Below, piece after piece: positions 7,785 through 15,831 of a stretch of 64,000 nt of DNA; within the stretch, counting starts at the first letter, position 1, and each line of letters starts with the position of its first letter. The notes under the pieces are model-generated. The model made no database searches. It was not told where the DNA came from and was given only the letters and a program-made list of their open reading frames with translations. The DNA comes from Thalassobius sp034670005 (GTDB taxonomy: Bacteria; Pseudomonadota; Alphaproteobacteria; Rhodobacterales; Rhodobacteraceae), in assembly GCF_034670005.1 (NCBI RefSeq), contig NZ_JAXMOH010000002.1, positions 434,001 to 498,000 on the forward strand, in the 5' to 3' direction. The position numbers and the translations under genes are program-made.

Positions 7785-8612
7785 ATGACTGACATGACTT
7801 TTCTTGACCTTCTGCCGATCGTGATCGGTGTTATCGCCACCTCCATCCTTGCCGGGATCATGGCCGGGCTTCTCGGTGTGGGGGGCGGCATCGTGCTTGT
7901 CCCGGTGCTGTTCTGGATTCTGTCGCTGACGGATTTTCCACCGGAACTGACGATGCATATGGCGGTCGCCACCTCGCTGGCGACGATCATCTTCACCTCT
8001 GTTTCCTCGGCGCGCGCCCATGCCAAACGGGGCGGCGTCGATACGCAGCTTCTCAAACTCTGGGCGCCGGGTCTGGTTCTGGGGGCGTTAAGCGGCGGGC
8101 TGGCCGCGAAATATATTCAGGCGGAGGGGCTCAAACTCGTCTTCGGAACGATTGCCCTGTTCGTTTCGATCAACATGGCCACGCCGAAAACGCTCGTGAT
8201 CAGCTCCCACTTGCCGCGCAGCCGGGCCGTCAACGTGGTGATTTCCTACGTGGTCGGTGGGTTTTCATCCCTGATGGGGATCGGCGGCGGCACCCTGTCA
8301 GTCCCGATCCTCAGCGCCTTTTCCTTCGAAATCCGCCGCGCTGTCGGCACCGCCTCGGCCTTCGGCATCCTGATCGCGATCCCTGCGGTGGTCGGGTTCG
8401 TCGTCTCCGGCTTCGGGATTCCGAACCGGCCGCCCTTCTCGCTCGGCTTCGTCAACATACCGGCGGCGCTCCTGATCCTGCCCTTCACGGTCGGTTTCGC
8501 CCCGGTCGGTGCCGCGCTCGCGCACAAACTGGACGGGAAATGGATCAAGCGCGTTTTTGCCCTGTTCCTTGCCATCACAGCTTTGCGAATGCTGTCCAGC
8601 GCCCTCTCCTGA
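7785..8612 (+). CDS. TSUP (TauE/SafE) family exporter
   Basis: A 275-residue membrane protein with about eight hydrophobic segments and two glycine-rich repeats, GLLGVGGGIVLVPVLFW near the N-terminus and SLMGIGGGTLSVPILSAF in the second half, the hallmark of TSUP proteins. Members export sulfite, sulfoacetate or other small organosulfur anions. The start at 7785 is four bases after the hydrolase stop; a second ATG three codons on is also possible. Its place at the end of a TRAP-hydrolase operon suggests export of a product such as sulfite or another anion (inference). Confidence 0.85.
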   Translation: MTDMTFLDLLPIVIGVIATSILAGIMAGLLGVGGGIVLVPVLFWILSLTDFPPELTMHMAVATSLATIIFTSVSSARAHAKRGGVDTQLLKLWAPGLVLGALSGGLAAKYIQAEGLKLVFGTIALFVSINMATPKTLVISSHLPRSRAVNVVISYVVGGFSSLMGIGGGTLSVPILSAFSFEIRRAVGTASAFGILIAIPAVVGFVVSGFGIPNRPPFSLGFVNIPAALLILPFTVGFAPVGAALAHKLDGKWIKRVFALFLAITALRMLSSALS

Positions 8613-8617
8613 TACCC

Positions 8618-9274
8618 TCAGGACATTGTGGCGATGACTTCTGCGGCGGCACTCATCAGGTGTCGCCGCAATGCTTTTTCCGCCTTTTTCGCATCGCGTT
8701 CGATCAGTGCTGAAACGATGGCCTCGTGCTCCGCATTCGACCGTTTCATGCGTTCGCGTTTTTTCAGCTGCGATTTCCGAAACGGTGCAAGCTTCAGACG
8801 CAGGGTATTCGCCAGATCAATCAGATCGGTGTTATGGGACGCCGTGAAAAGAAGCTGGTGAAACTCCGAATTCGCGGTTTCATAGGAATTTGCATCCCCG
8901 GTTTCTGCAAGCTCCGACATGCGCAGGTGAAGCCGTTCAAGTTCAACACGCTCCCCCACGCTCATGCGCTCCGCCGCGAACCGGCCGCACAGCGCTTCGA
9001 TCTCGCTCATCGCCTCGAACATTTCCTCGATCCGCTCTTTCGTGATGTCGACCACAAGCACCCCGCGATAGGGCACACGTTCGGCCAGAGAACGGGCAAC
9101 AAGCTCGTGCAAAGCCTCCCGGATCGGCGTTCGGGACACCCCGAACCGCTTGGTCAACGACTGTTCGTCGAGTTTCTCGCCCGCCTTGATCTGCCCGGCG
9201 ACGATTTCAGTCTCAAGCTGTGCTGCAATGGATGTGCTGTGCAGTTCCCGAAGCACCGGTTTGGAGCTGACCAT
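8618..9274 (-). CDS. GntR family regulator, FCD subfamily
   Basis: A 218-residue regulator with a winged helix-turn-helix at about residues 8-75 (AGEKLDEQSLTKRFGVSRTP then IREALHELVARSLAERVPYRG) and an all-helical FCD ligand domain. The ATG at 9274 is used; an upstream TTG at 9355 adds 27 residues with no family match. It is convergent with the TSUP gene, five bases apart. The TTGTATACAA sites ahead of dctP are the expected target type, so this is the likely repressor of the TRAP-hydrolase-TSUP operon (inference). The effector is probably the imported carboxylate or a breakdown product. Confidence 0.9.
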   Translation of the reverse strand: MVSSKPVLRELHSTSIAAQLETEIVAGQIKAGEKLDEQSLTKRFGVSRTPIREALHELVARSLAERVPYRGVLVVDITKERIEEMFEAMSEIEALCGRFAAERMSVGERVELERLHLRMSELAETGDANSYETANSEFHQLLFTASHNTDLIDLANTLRLKLAPFRKSQLKKRERMKRSNAEHEAIVSALIERDAKKAEKALRRHLMSAAAEVIATMS

Positions 9275-9584
9275 GATGTTTTCTTTGCGCTCCGTACCTT
9301 CGGGAAAGAGAGTTTCAACGCTGATGAATAAATCAATCCAAAGGCGTTTTGACAATGCGTTTCCCGGTGAAATGTGGTCTTTTCAATCCTTTTCGGGTGA
9401 CATTTGATGTAACGATTTCCAACCCTTCCCGCCTTAGGTGGATTTCGCGAAGTTGACCCCCTGTACCGGGCGCGGTCCCGGGCCTTGCCACGTCAGAACG
9501 ATACGCCACCGTAGGTCTGGACCGGCTTGCCCTCCCGATATAGTTCTGTCATATAACTATCGACGCCCCAACCAAGCCGACAGA
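9275..9584. other. 310-base non-coding region between gntR and abrB-family genes
   Basis: No supported gene. It should hold the divergent promoters of the GntR regulator and the AbrB-family gene. An inverted repeat with arms ATAGTT and AACTAT and a nine-base centre lies at 9540-9560, 25 bases before the abrB-family start, and could be an operator. No copy of the TTGTATACAA motif is visible here, so autoregulation of gntR through that motif is not supported. Confidence 0.4.
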
Positions 9585-10640
9585 ATGCTCCTCAAGCTCG
9601 CCCTGCAGACGTTGATCCTGACCGCCCTTTGCGGTGCTGGTGGCTATCTGGCCTCGCTGATCCACCTGCCGCTGCCCTTCATGATGGGCAGCCTGATCAC
9701 CTCGGGGCTGATCGCGATCTTTTTCACCGACCGCCTGCCCGACGGCTACCGCTTCCCGATGAAATTCCGCATGATATTCATGGCGCTGATCGGGGTGATG
9801 ATCGGGTCACGGGTCCATGCCGACCTGTTGACGGAAATCCCGTCACTGATTGCGTCGCTTTCGGTGCTCAGCGGCTTCGTTCTCGCAACTCATTGGATCA
9901 ATTATAACATTTTTCGCCACTTGGGCGGCTATGACCGCCCAACCGCGTTCTATTCCGGCACCCCCGGCGGGTTGATGGAAGCGCTGGCAATGGGCGAAGA
10001 GGCCGGGGCCGACCTGGCGGTGCTGACCATGCAGCAGTTTTTCCGCATCATCACCGTTATCACCATCGTCCCCATCGGCATGTCGCTGTGGTATGGCGCG
10101 CCGGTGGGCAGCGCCGGGGGCCTGACGCTCGGCTCTGCCGAAACCGGTATCAGCGCCCTGCCCCTCGCTCTGGCTGTCGGTCTGACCGGGCTGTTCATCG
10201 GCACCACGATCCGGCTGCCTGCCGCGCAGCTGACCGGCCCGTTGGTCGCAGCCGCCGTAATCACCGTGCTGGGGCTGGCCGATCTGGCGCTGCCGCAATG
10301 GGTGATCAACCTCAGCCAGGTGGTGATTGGCACCTCTCTGGGGATGCGCTTTACCGGCCTAAAGGGCCGCACCATGGTCATCGCGGCGGGGCTCTCAGTG
10401 GTCTCGGTCGGGGCCATGCTGGCACTCGGGGCGCTCTGCGCGATCCTGCTGCACCGGTTTACCGGCGCGGCCTTCGATGCCCTGATGATTTCCTTCGCCC
10501 CCGGCGGCGTCACCGAAATGGCGCTGATCGCGCTGTCGCTGCACGCCAATCCCGCAGTGGTTACACTGCATCATGTTTACCGTATCATCCTGACGGTCAT
10601 TGAAATGGCCGTCATCGCCCGTATCCGCCCCCGGCACTAG
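9585..10640 (+). CDS. AbrB family membrane protein (duplicated AbrB domain)
   Basis: A 351-residue integral membrane protein made of two related halves. Each half contains a glycine/proline-rich hydrophobic unit (LPLPFMMGSLITSG and RLPAAQLTGPLVAAAV) and the family block FAPGGVTEMALIAL. Such proteins have been labelled putative ammonia monooxygenase or AbrB; the function is unknown and transport is most likely. The ATG at 9585 is chosen because the longer frame adds 49 hydrophilic residues with no family resemblance. It lies just downstream of the GntR locus and upstream of two short-chain dehydrogenases. Confidence 0.85.
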   Translation: MLLKLALQTLILTALCGAGGYLASLIHLPLPFMMGSLITSGLIAIFFTDRLPDGYRFPMKFRMIFMALIGVMIGSRVHADLLTEIPSLIASLSVLSGFVLATHWINYNIFRHLGGYDRPTAFYSGTPGGLMEALAMGEEAGADLAVLTMQQFFRIITVITIVPIGMSLWYGAPVGSAGGLTLGSAETGISALPLALAVGLTGLFIGTTIRLPAAQLTGPLVAAAVITVLGLADLALPQWVINLSQVVIGTSLGMRFTGLKGRTMVIAAGLSVVSVGAMLALGALCAILLHRFTGAAFDALMISFAPGGVTEMALIALSLHANPAVVTLHHVYRIILTVIEMAVIARIRPRH

Positions 10641-10643
10641 GTT

Positions 10644-10683
10644 TTGACAGACCGCGCCCGGGGCATTACTGAACAAGTGTTCA
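10644..10683 (+). promoter_or_regulatory. Promoter with TGAACA-AG-TGTTCA operator ahead of the first dehydrogenase gene
   Basis: TTGACA at 10644-10649 is a consensus -35 box. A 17-base spacer places a weak -10 (TACTGA) at 10667-10672. A perfect inverted repeat with arms TGAACA and TGTTCA and a two-base centre covers 10670-10683, so it overlaps the -10 and the expected start point, the position of a repressor site. The shape resembles TetR-family operators, but no TetR gene adjoins it. Confidence 0.5.
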
Positions 10684-10707
10684 TTTAGACGAGAGAGGAC
10701 GTCCAAA

Positions 10708-11463
10708 ATGCAAATGAAAGATACCTGCGCCGTGATCACCGGAGGGGCTTCGGGCCTTGGCGAAGCCACCGCGCGCCTGTTCGCCGAATCGGGGGCCAAG
10801 GTCACCCTTTTGGACCGCAACGCCGAACTGGGCGAAAAAGTCGCCGCGGATCTGGGCGGCACCTTCGTCGAAACCGATGTCTCCAACGAAGCCTCGGTGC
10901 AAAATGCCATGCAGGCGGCCGTCGCCGCGATGGGCAAGATCAACACCGCCGTCAACTGCGCCGGCATCGGCACGGCGGAAAAGACGCTGAATAAAAACGG
11001 GGCCCACAGCCTTGAACATTACCAGCGCATCATCAACATCAATCTCGTGGGCAGCTTCAACGTCGCCCGCCTTGCCGCCGCCGAGATGGCCAAGAACGAC
11101 CCCTCCGACGACAATCAGCGCGGTGTGATCATCAACACCGCCTCGGTCGCCGCCTTCGACGGCCAGAAAGGTCAGGTCGGCTATGCCGCGTCCAAGGGTG
11201 GCATCGTCGCCACCTCGCTGCCGATGGCCCGTGATCTGGCCCGCGAAGGTATCCGGGTGATGGCGATCGCGCCGGGCATTTTCCTGACGCCGATGCTGAT
11301 GGGTCTGCCGCAGGAAGTGCAGGATCAACTCGCCGCCGACGTGACCAACCCGAAACGGCTGGGCGATCCGCGCGAATACGCCGCTCTGGCGCGCTTCATC
11401 TGCGAATGCGGCTACCTCAACGGCGAAGTCATCCGCATCGACGGCGCATTGCGGATGCAATAA
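10708..11463 (+). CDS. Short-chain dehydrogenase, 3-hydroxyacyl-CoA dehydrogenase type-2-like
   Basis: A 251-residue classical SDR enzyme. It has the nucleotide-binding TGGASGLG motif at about residues 12-19, NCAG, a catalytic serine in NTASVAAF, and the YAASK active site. The long insert SLEHYQRIININLVGSF and the ending GYLNGEVIRIDGALRM look like the HSD10 / 3-hydroxy-2-methylbutyryl-CoA dehydrogenase group, which oxidises hydroxyacyl-CoA with NAD. It probably acts in fatty-acid or branched-chain breakdown in the cytoplasm. It has its own promoter-like region with an operator (10644-10683) and is separated from the second SDR by 135 bases. Confidence 0.88.
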   Translation: MQMKDTCAVITGGASGLGEATARLFAESGAKVTLLDRNAELGEKVAADLGGTFVETDVSNEASVQNAMQAAVAAMGKINTAVNCAGIGTAEKTLNKNGAHSLEHYQRIININLVGSFNVARLAAAEMAKNDPSDDNQRGVIINTASVAAFDGQKGQVGYAASKGGIVATSLPMARDLAREGIRVMAIAPGIFLTPMLMGLPQEVQDQLAADVTNPKRLGDPREYAALARFICECGYLNGEVIRIDGALRMQ

Positions 11464-11499
11464 CCGCCCGTCCCGCGAAAACCGGGACCGGCAGGGAAT

Positions 11500-11531
11500 G
11501 CCGCAGGCCGGGCTGAAACCCGGCCTGCGGC
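11500..11531 (+). other. Strong stem-loop after the first dehydrogenase gene
   Basis: A 13-base-pair GC-rich stem (11500-11512 with 11519-11531) and a six-base loop CTGAAA. There is no T run after it (CTCCCC follows), so it is not a standard intrinsic terminator. It may stabilise the upstream mRNA end or support factor-dependent termination. Confidence 0.5.
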
Positions 11532-11598
11532 TCCCCCCGATTGACACCCGCGACCACAGGACATTAGCTGACCCCACCCCTGTTCCGCGAGGTTGCAC

Positions 11599-12372
11599 AT
11601 GACACAGACTCAGGCCGTAAAAGACACCCCTTGCGCGATTGTCACGGGGGCGACCTCGGGAATCGGTACGGCCATCGCCCGCGCCCTCGCGGCGGCGGGA
11701 TATTCTTTGTTTCTGGTGGGACGCCGCGCAGCGGCCGGACAGGCGATGGCCGCCGCGTTTCAGGCCGAAGGTGTCAGGGCGGTATTCCACGCCGCGGACC
11801 TGTCCGACAAAGCCGCGCCGGACGCGATCGTTCAGGCAGCGCTTACCGCCTTCGGCCGTGTCGACGTGCTGATCAACAATGCCGGAATCCTGATCCACGG
11901 CACGGCTGAGGATACCACGGATACCGACTGGGACCGGTTGATGGACATCAATCTTGGCTCCGTCTTCCGCCTCTCGCGCGCGGCTGTACCGGCGCTGCGG
12001 GCGCAGGGCGGCGGCGCGATCGTCAACATCGCCTCGGACTGGGCGCTGGTTGGCGCGAAAGGCGCACTCGCCTATGCGGTGTCGAAAGCCGCCGTCGCGC
12101 AACTGACCCGCTGCATGGCGCTGGATCACGCGCAGGAAGGGATTCGCGTCAACGCGATCTGCCCCGGCGATACCGATACCCCGATGCTGGCCGCCGGGAT
12201 CACCGGGGCTGCGCGCGCCGAACGCGTGGCCGAATATGGCGCGGCGATCCCGATGGGGCGCGTCGGCACCCCCGAAGACATCGCGGGCGTCGCCGCCTTC
12301 CTTGTCTCGGACGCAGCAGGATACATGACCGGGACAATGATACCGGTGGATGGCGGCGCGACCTCTGACTGA
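11599..12372 (+). CDS. Short-chain dehydrogenase/reductase (FabG-like)
   Basis: A 257-residue SDR protein with TGATSGIG (cofactor binding), NNAG, an IVNIASDW active-site serine and YAVSK. Positions and the ending YMTGTMIPVDGGA match 3-ketoacyl-ACP reductase-like SDR enzymes. LVGRR after the second strand places Arg residues where NADP-binding members often have them. The ATG at 11599 has GAGG upstream; a TTG two codons earlier is less likely. Substrate unknown; being next to the HSD10-like gene suggests a shared hydroxy/keto acid pathway (inference). Confidence 0.86.
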   Translation: MTQTQAVKDTPCAIVTGATSGIGTAIARALAAAGYSLFLVGRRAAAGQAMAAAFQAEGVRAVFHAADLSDKAAPDAIVQAALTAFGRVDVLINNAGILIHGTAEDTTDTDWDRLMDINLGSVFRLSRAAVPALRAQGGGAIVNIASDWALVGAKGALAYAVSKAAVAQLTRCMALDHAQEGIRVNAICPGDTDTPMLAAGITGAARAERVAEYGAAIPMGRVGTPEDIAGVAAFLVSDAAGYMTGTMIPVDGGATSD

Positions 12373-12378
12373 AACGAC

Positions 12379-12417
12379 TGGCGTCGAATGCCGCCGCCGG
12401 AAATGTCTTCGACGCCA
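12379..12417 (+). other. Stem-loop after the second dehydrogenase gene
   Basis: Ten-base arms TGGCGTCGAA (12379-12388) and TTCGACGCCA (12408-12417) with a 19-base loop, six bases after the SDR stop. No T run follows. It probably ends or protects the SDR transcript. The rest of the gap to 12528 shows nothing recognisable. Confidence 0.4.
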
Positions 12418-12527
12418 CACAAGAAACCGCGATTGATGGCCGTCTGAACCGCGCTTCAAACGCCGCTTCGGCCATCCGTACCGTTTGCCGCTACAAATGC
12501 CTCAAATATCCACAAACTTCTGCGCGG

Positions 12528-14345
12528 CTACCCTTCGGACTTTTCTTCCAGCGTCAGCCATTCCTCTTCCGCCGCCGCAAGCGCCTGCTGCCGCTCGACC
12601 AGAGCATCGGTTGCCTTCTGGAATTTCACCGGCTGCTTCGAAAACAGCTCCGGATCCATCAGAAATTCTTCCAGCTTGGCGATCTCGGCTCCCAGCCGTT
12701 CGAGGATCGCCGGCAGCGCCTCCAGCCGGTGCTTTTCGGTGAAACTCAATCCCTCGGCCTTCATCTCAGGCCCGGCTTCCGGCTTCGCCTTTGACCCAGA
12801 AGCTTTTGTTTTTTCTTGACCTTTACTGGGGTTCGTCTCGGCCTTCTGAGCTTGGTAATCGCTCCATCCGCCGGCATAGACGGTGGCGCGCCCGTCGCCT
12901 TCCATCGCGATCGTCGTGGTCGCCACCCGGTCCAGAAAATCGCGGTCGTGACTGACCAGCATCACCGTGCCGTCATAGTCGTCCAGCAATTCCTGCAACA
13001 GGTCCAGCGTTTCGATGTCCAGATCGTTGGTCGGTTCGTCCAGCACCAGAAGATTGCTTTCCCTGGCCATCAGCTTGGCCAGAAGCAACCGCGCTTTTTC
13101 CCCACCTGACAACGACTTAACCGCCGCTCTTGCCTGCCGTTCGTCGAACAGGAATTCCTTCAGATAACCCACGACATGCTTTGGCTGGCCGCGCACCAGA
13201 ACCTGATCGGCCTTACCCGACACCCGCATTTCGGGATCGCCCGTCAAGCTGTCCCACAGGGTCATTTCCGGGTCCAGTTGCGCCCGCGCCTGATCGAAAA
13301 CCGCTGGCAACAGGTTGGTACCCAAACTCACCGATCCCTGATCCGGTGTTTCCTGGCCCAGCAGCATTTTCAGCACCGTGGTTTTGCCCACGCCATTCGG
13401 CCCGACAAACGCCACCCGGTCGCCGCGCAGGATCTTGATCGAAAAATCCTGAACGATGACCTTATCGCCATAAGCTTTTGATATTTCTCTGGCTTCAATC
13501 ACCTTGCGGCCGGATTTGGGGCCCGCAGACAGCTCCATCGCCGCAGCCCCCTGGCGCTTGATCTGCGACGACCGTTCAGCCCGCAGCGCCTTCAAGGCCC
13601 GCAGCCGTCCCTGATTGCGCGTCCGCCGCGCCGAGATACCTTCGACCGCCCATCGCGCTTCGGACTTGATCTTGCGGTTCAGCTTGTGGCGCTGCTGATC
13701 TTCTTCTTCCCAAACCTTGTCGCGCCAGGCCTCGAACCCATCGAATCCTTTCTCTTGTCGCCTCACTTTTCCCCTGTCAATCCATAGGGTTGCACGGGTA
13801 AGTGCACGCAAAAATGCGCGGTCATGGCTAATCAGAACATAACCTTTTCGGGTCTCGCGAAGCTCGTTTTCCAGCCAGGCAATCGCCTCGATATCCAGAT
13901 GGTTGGTCGGTTCGTCCAAGAGCATCAGCTCGGGCGCTTCGGCCATCAGCTTGGCCAGCGCCGCCCTGCGTCGCTCGCCGCCCGACGCCGTTTCCACCGG
14001 CCGGTTCGGATCGAATTTCAATCCTTCGCCCGCCATCTCGACCCGGTACATCTCTGCCGCATCCAGCCCGCTGGCGGCATAATCCCCCAGGGTGGCAAAG
14101 CCCGCCATGTCGGGGTCTTGTTCCATATAGCCAACACTGACCCCCGGGGGCACCACGCGGGCTCCCTGATCGGGTTCAACAAGACCCGCCATCACCTTCA
14201 TAAGAGTGGATTTTCCCGATCCGTTTCGCCCAACCAAGGCGACCCTGTCGCCGGGCTGTACCACCAGTGACAGATCGTGAAAAATCGGATCCCCGCCGAA
14301 TGTCAGCGAGATGTCGTTCAATTGAAGTAAAGGAGCGCGTGCCAT
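12528..14345 (-). CDS. uup: ABC-F family ATPase, Uup-like
   Basis: A 605-residue soluble protein with two ABC ATPase domains and no membrane segments. Walker A motifs are GRNGSGKST (about residue 39) and GPNGVGKTT (about residue 317). Signatures are SGGERRRAALAKL and LSGGEKARLLLAKL, with Walker B/D-loop blocks LLDEPTNHLDIE and VLDEPTNDLDIE. The C-terminal ~70 residues form a charged helical arm (LERLGAEIAKLEEF then ALVERQQALAAAEEEW), which is typical of Uup rather than EttA. ABC-F proteins act on ribosomes; Uup homologues affect transposon excision and ribosome function. It stands alone on the minus strand. Confidence 0.9.
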   Translation of the reverse strand: MARAPLLQLNDISLTFGGDPIFHDLSLVVQPGDRVALVGRNGSGKSTLMKVMAGLVEPDQGARVVPPGVSVGYMEQDPDMAGFATLGDYAASGLDAAEMYRVEMAGEGLKFDPNRPVETASGGERRRAALAKLMAEAPELMLLDEPTNHLDIEAIAWLENELRETRKGYVLISHDRAFLRALTRATLWIDRGKVRRQEKGFDGFEAWRDKVWEEEDQQRHKLNRKIKSEARWAVEGISARRTRNQGRLRALKALRAERSSQIKRQGAAAMELSAGPKSGRKVIEAREISKAYGDKVIVQDFSIKILRGDRVAFVGPNGVGKTTVLKMLLGQETPDQGSVSLGTNLLPAVFDQARAQLDPEMTLWDSLTGDPEMRVSGKADQVLVRGQPKHVVGYLKEFLFDERQARAAVKSLSGGEKARLLLAKLMARESNLLVLDEPTNDLDIETLDLLQELLDDYDGTVMLVSHDRDFLDRVATTTIAMEGDGRATVYAGGWSDYQAQKAETNPSKGQEKTKASGSKAKPEAGPEMKAEGLSFTEKHRLEALPAILERLGAEIAKLEEFLMDPELFSKQPVKFQKATDALVERQQALAAAEEEWLTLEEKSEG

Positions 14346-14471
14346 GCTTCGCAGCTAACGACGCCCCGGAACGAGGTCAAGAACCCATGCATTCATCTTA
14401 GCAAAAATACCCCCCGGGGAAACAATGAAAACCCAAAAGTTTTCAACGCAAGGGAATAGCGCCCCCTTTGG

Positions 14472-15203
14472 CTATCCCGCGACGCCGCGCAACAGCCGCT
14501 TGCGCGTCGGCGGAATCGCTTTGATTTCCAACCCCGTAAACACATGCAACGTGTTCATTTGCGGGTCCACCACCGCATGATCCGACACCCAGCCCCCCAT
14601 CAACAGATAAGTTCTGAGCAAGGGAGGCATTCGCAGCATCGCCTTTTTTGCATCCGGCTTGCGCCGCAGCTTCTGGCCGAAACGAAACACTTGCGGTGCT
14701 TTCACCCGCGGCAGCCAGCGTTTCGGGGCCAGGTGGCGTTCTTTCAGCACTCCGAATGCGTCCAGATATTCCTGTTCGTCCGTACCGTGAAACGACGAAC
14801 ATCCAAACAGCATTTCAACATTGTTTTCATCGACATAGCGGGTCATGGCGCCCCATGCGACACGCAGTATATCGGCGTCCTTGATTTCTGGATGGATACA
14901 GAACCGGCCCATTTCGACCATTGGGCCCGTGAAATCCTGCAGACCGGATAATTCGTAATATTGCGCAGAATAGCTGCGTCCGATCTCTTTCCCACCGGTC
15001 AGCGGCAGCACCCGGAAACAACAGACCAGCCGCCCGGTCCTGATCTCTTCAACTAGGATATGGGTGCAGATTGGATCGAATCGATCTGAATCGACCCCTT
15101 CAGCCCCGTGAAAACTCAAATAGCGCAACCGTTGAGCAGCTTCGACATCTTCAACAGTTTCCGCCAAGCGCGTGATATAACGCCCTTTTTTTAATGACAG
15201 CAT
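14472..15203 (-). CDS. olsB: L-ornithine N-alpha-acyltransferase (ornithine lipid synthesis)
   Basis: A 243-residue GNAT-fold acyltransferase starting MLSLKKGRYITRLAETVEDV, with the OlsB family blocks AQRLRYLSFHG, GRSYSAQYYELSGL, VEMGRFCIHPEIKDADILR and LFGCSSFHGTD. OlsB puts a 3-hydroxyacyl chain from ACP onto ornithine to make lyso-ornithine lipid. The O-acyltransferase partner olsA, often next to olsB, is not adjacent here; the next minus-strand gene is uup. Length and start agree with the family. Confidence 0.85.
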   Translation of the reverse strand: MLSLKKGRYITRLAETVEDVEAAQRLRYLSFHGAEGVDSDRFDPICTHILVEEIRTGRLVCCFRVLPLTGGKEIGRSYSAQYYELSGLQDFTGPMVEMGRFCIHPEIKDADILRVAWGAMTRYVDENNVEMLFGCSSFHGTDEQEYLDAFGVLKERHLAPKRWLPRVKAPQVFRFGQKLRRKPDAKKAMLRMPPLLRTYLLMGGWVSDHAVVDPQMNTLHVFTGLEIKAIPPTRKRLLRGVAG

Positions 15204-15297
15204 CAGAACACTCCGGCCGCTTTGCCTATAGCAAAGGTGATTACGCCGAATCTAGCATACAAGATGTGTAGCGTATGTGACGAAAATCTGCTCGGGT

Positions 15298-15753
15298 TCA
15301 GCCCGCGAAGTCCGACGCCCGCACCCGTCCGAGATTGCCCAACAGCTGACGCAGGAACCCCTTGTTGGCGACGTTCGAACTGGTCACCCGGCGGGTCAGC
15401 GGCACGACCTTGCCATCTTCGAGGGTAAACCGTTCCACATTGCTGACGACCCCGCGCTTGTCAAAGCTGATCGCAACAACCTGGCGTTCGGTTACTTCCG
15501 GACGGCGATAGGCGAAATGGCGCACGCGGCTTTGAACATAGTAATAGCCACTATCGTTCAACACACCGGCCGCCCCCGGCGTGCCCACCGCTTCGGCAAC
15601 ACTGTCGCGGGTGTCTACGCCGACGGCAATTGCCGACAGCTCTTCTTCCGGTGGAACATATCCGTGATTACGGTATAGCGCCGTACACCCCGTCACCGAC
15701 AGGATTACAATTCCGGCCACGACGGTTTTCAAAGTCTTTCCCATGAACGACAT
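15298..15753 (-). CDS. bamE: Outer membrane assembly lipoprotein BamE (SmpA/OmlA family)
   Basis: A 151-residue lipoprotein. The signal peptide MGKTLKTVVAGIVILSVTGC ends at a lipobox cysteine (about residue 23 of the longer start). The BamE core shows GVDTRDSVAEAVGTPGAAGV and YYYVQSRVRHFAYRRPEV. BamE is a small part of the beta-barrel assembly machine at the outer membrane. The start could be ATG 15753 or ATG 15744; both keep the signal peptide. It is divergent from the yceD-type gene, which is common in Rhodobacteraceae. Confidence 0.88.
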   Translation of the reverse strand: MSFMGKTLKTVVAGIVILSVTGCTALYRNHGYVPPEEELSAIAVGVDTRDSVAEAVGTPGAAGVLNDSGYYYVQSRVRHFAYRRPEVTERQVVAISFDKRGVVSNVERFTLEDGKVVPLTRRVTSSNVANKGFLRQLLGNLGRVRASDFAG

Positions 15754-15831
15754 CGCTGTCCTCTTGCCTTGGCCGTTTCCGCCTTTTATCCCGCTTACAG
15801 AAGGAATGACTTCGGTTCAAGCAAAGGAACC

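Noticed and set aside
9275..9355. 27-residue extension of the GntR protein from a TTG
   Set aside because: The extra part does not look like GntR N-termini; ATG 9274 fits the family.
10681..12459. 592-codon minus-strand frame across both dehydrogenase genes
   Set aside because: Arg/Gly/His-rich composition with no family blocks; both SDR genes on the plus strand are well supported.
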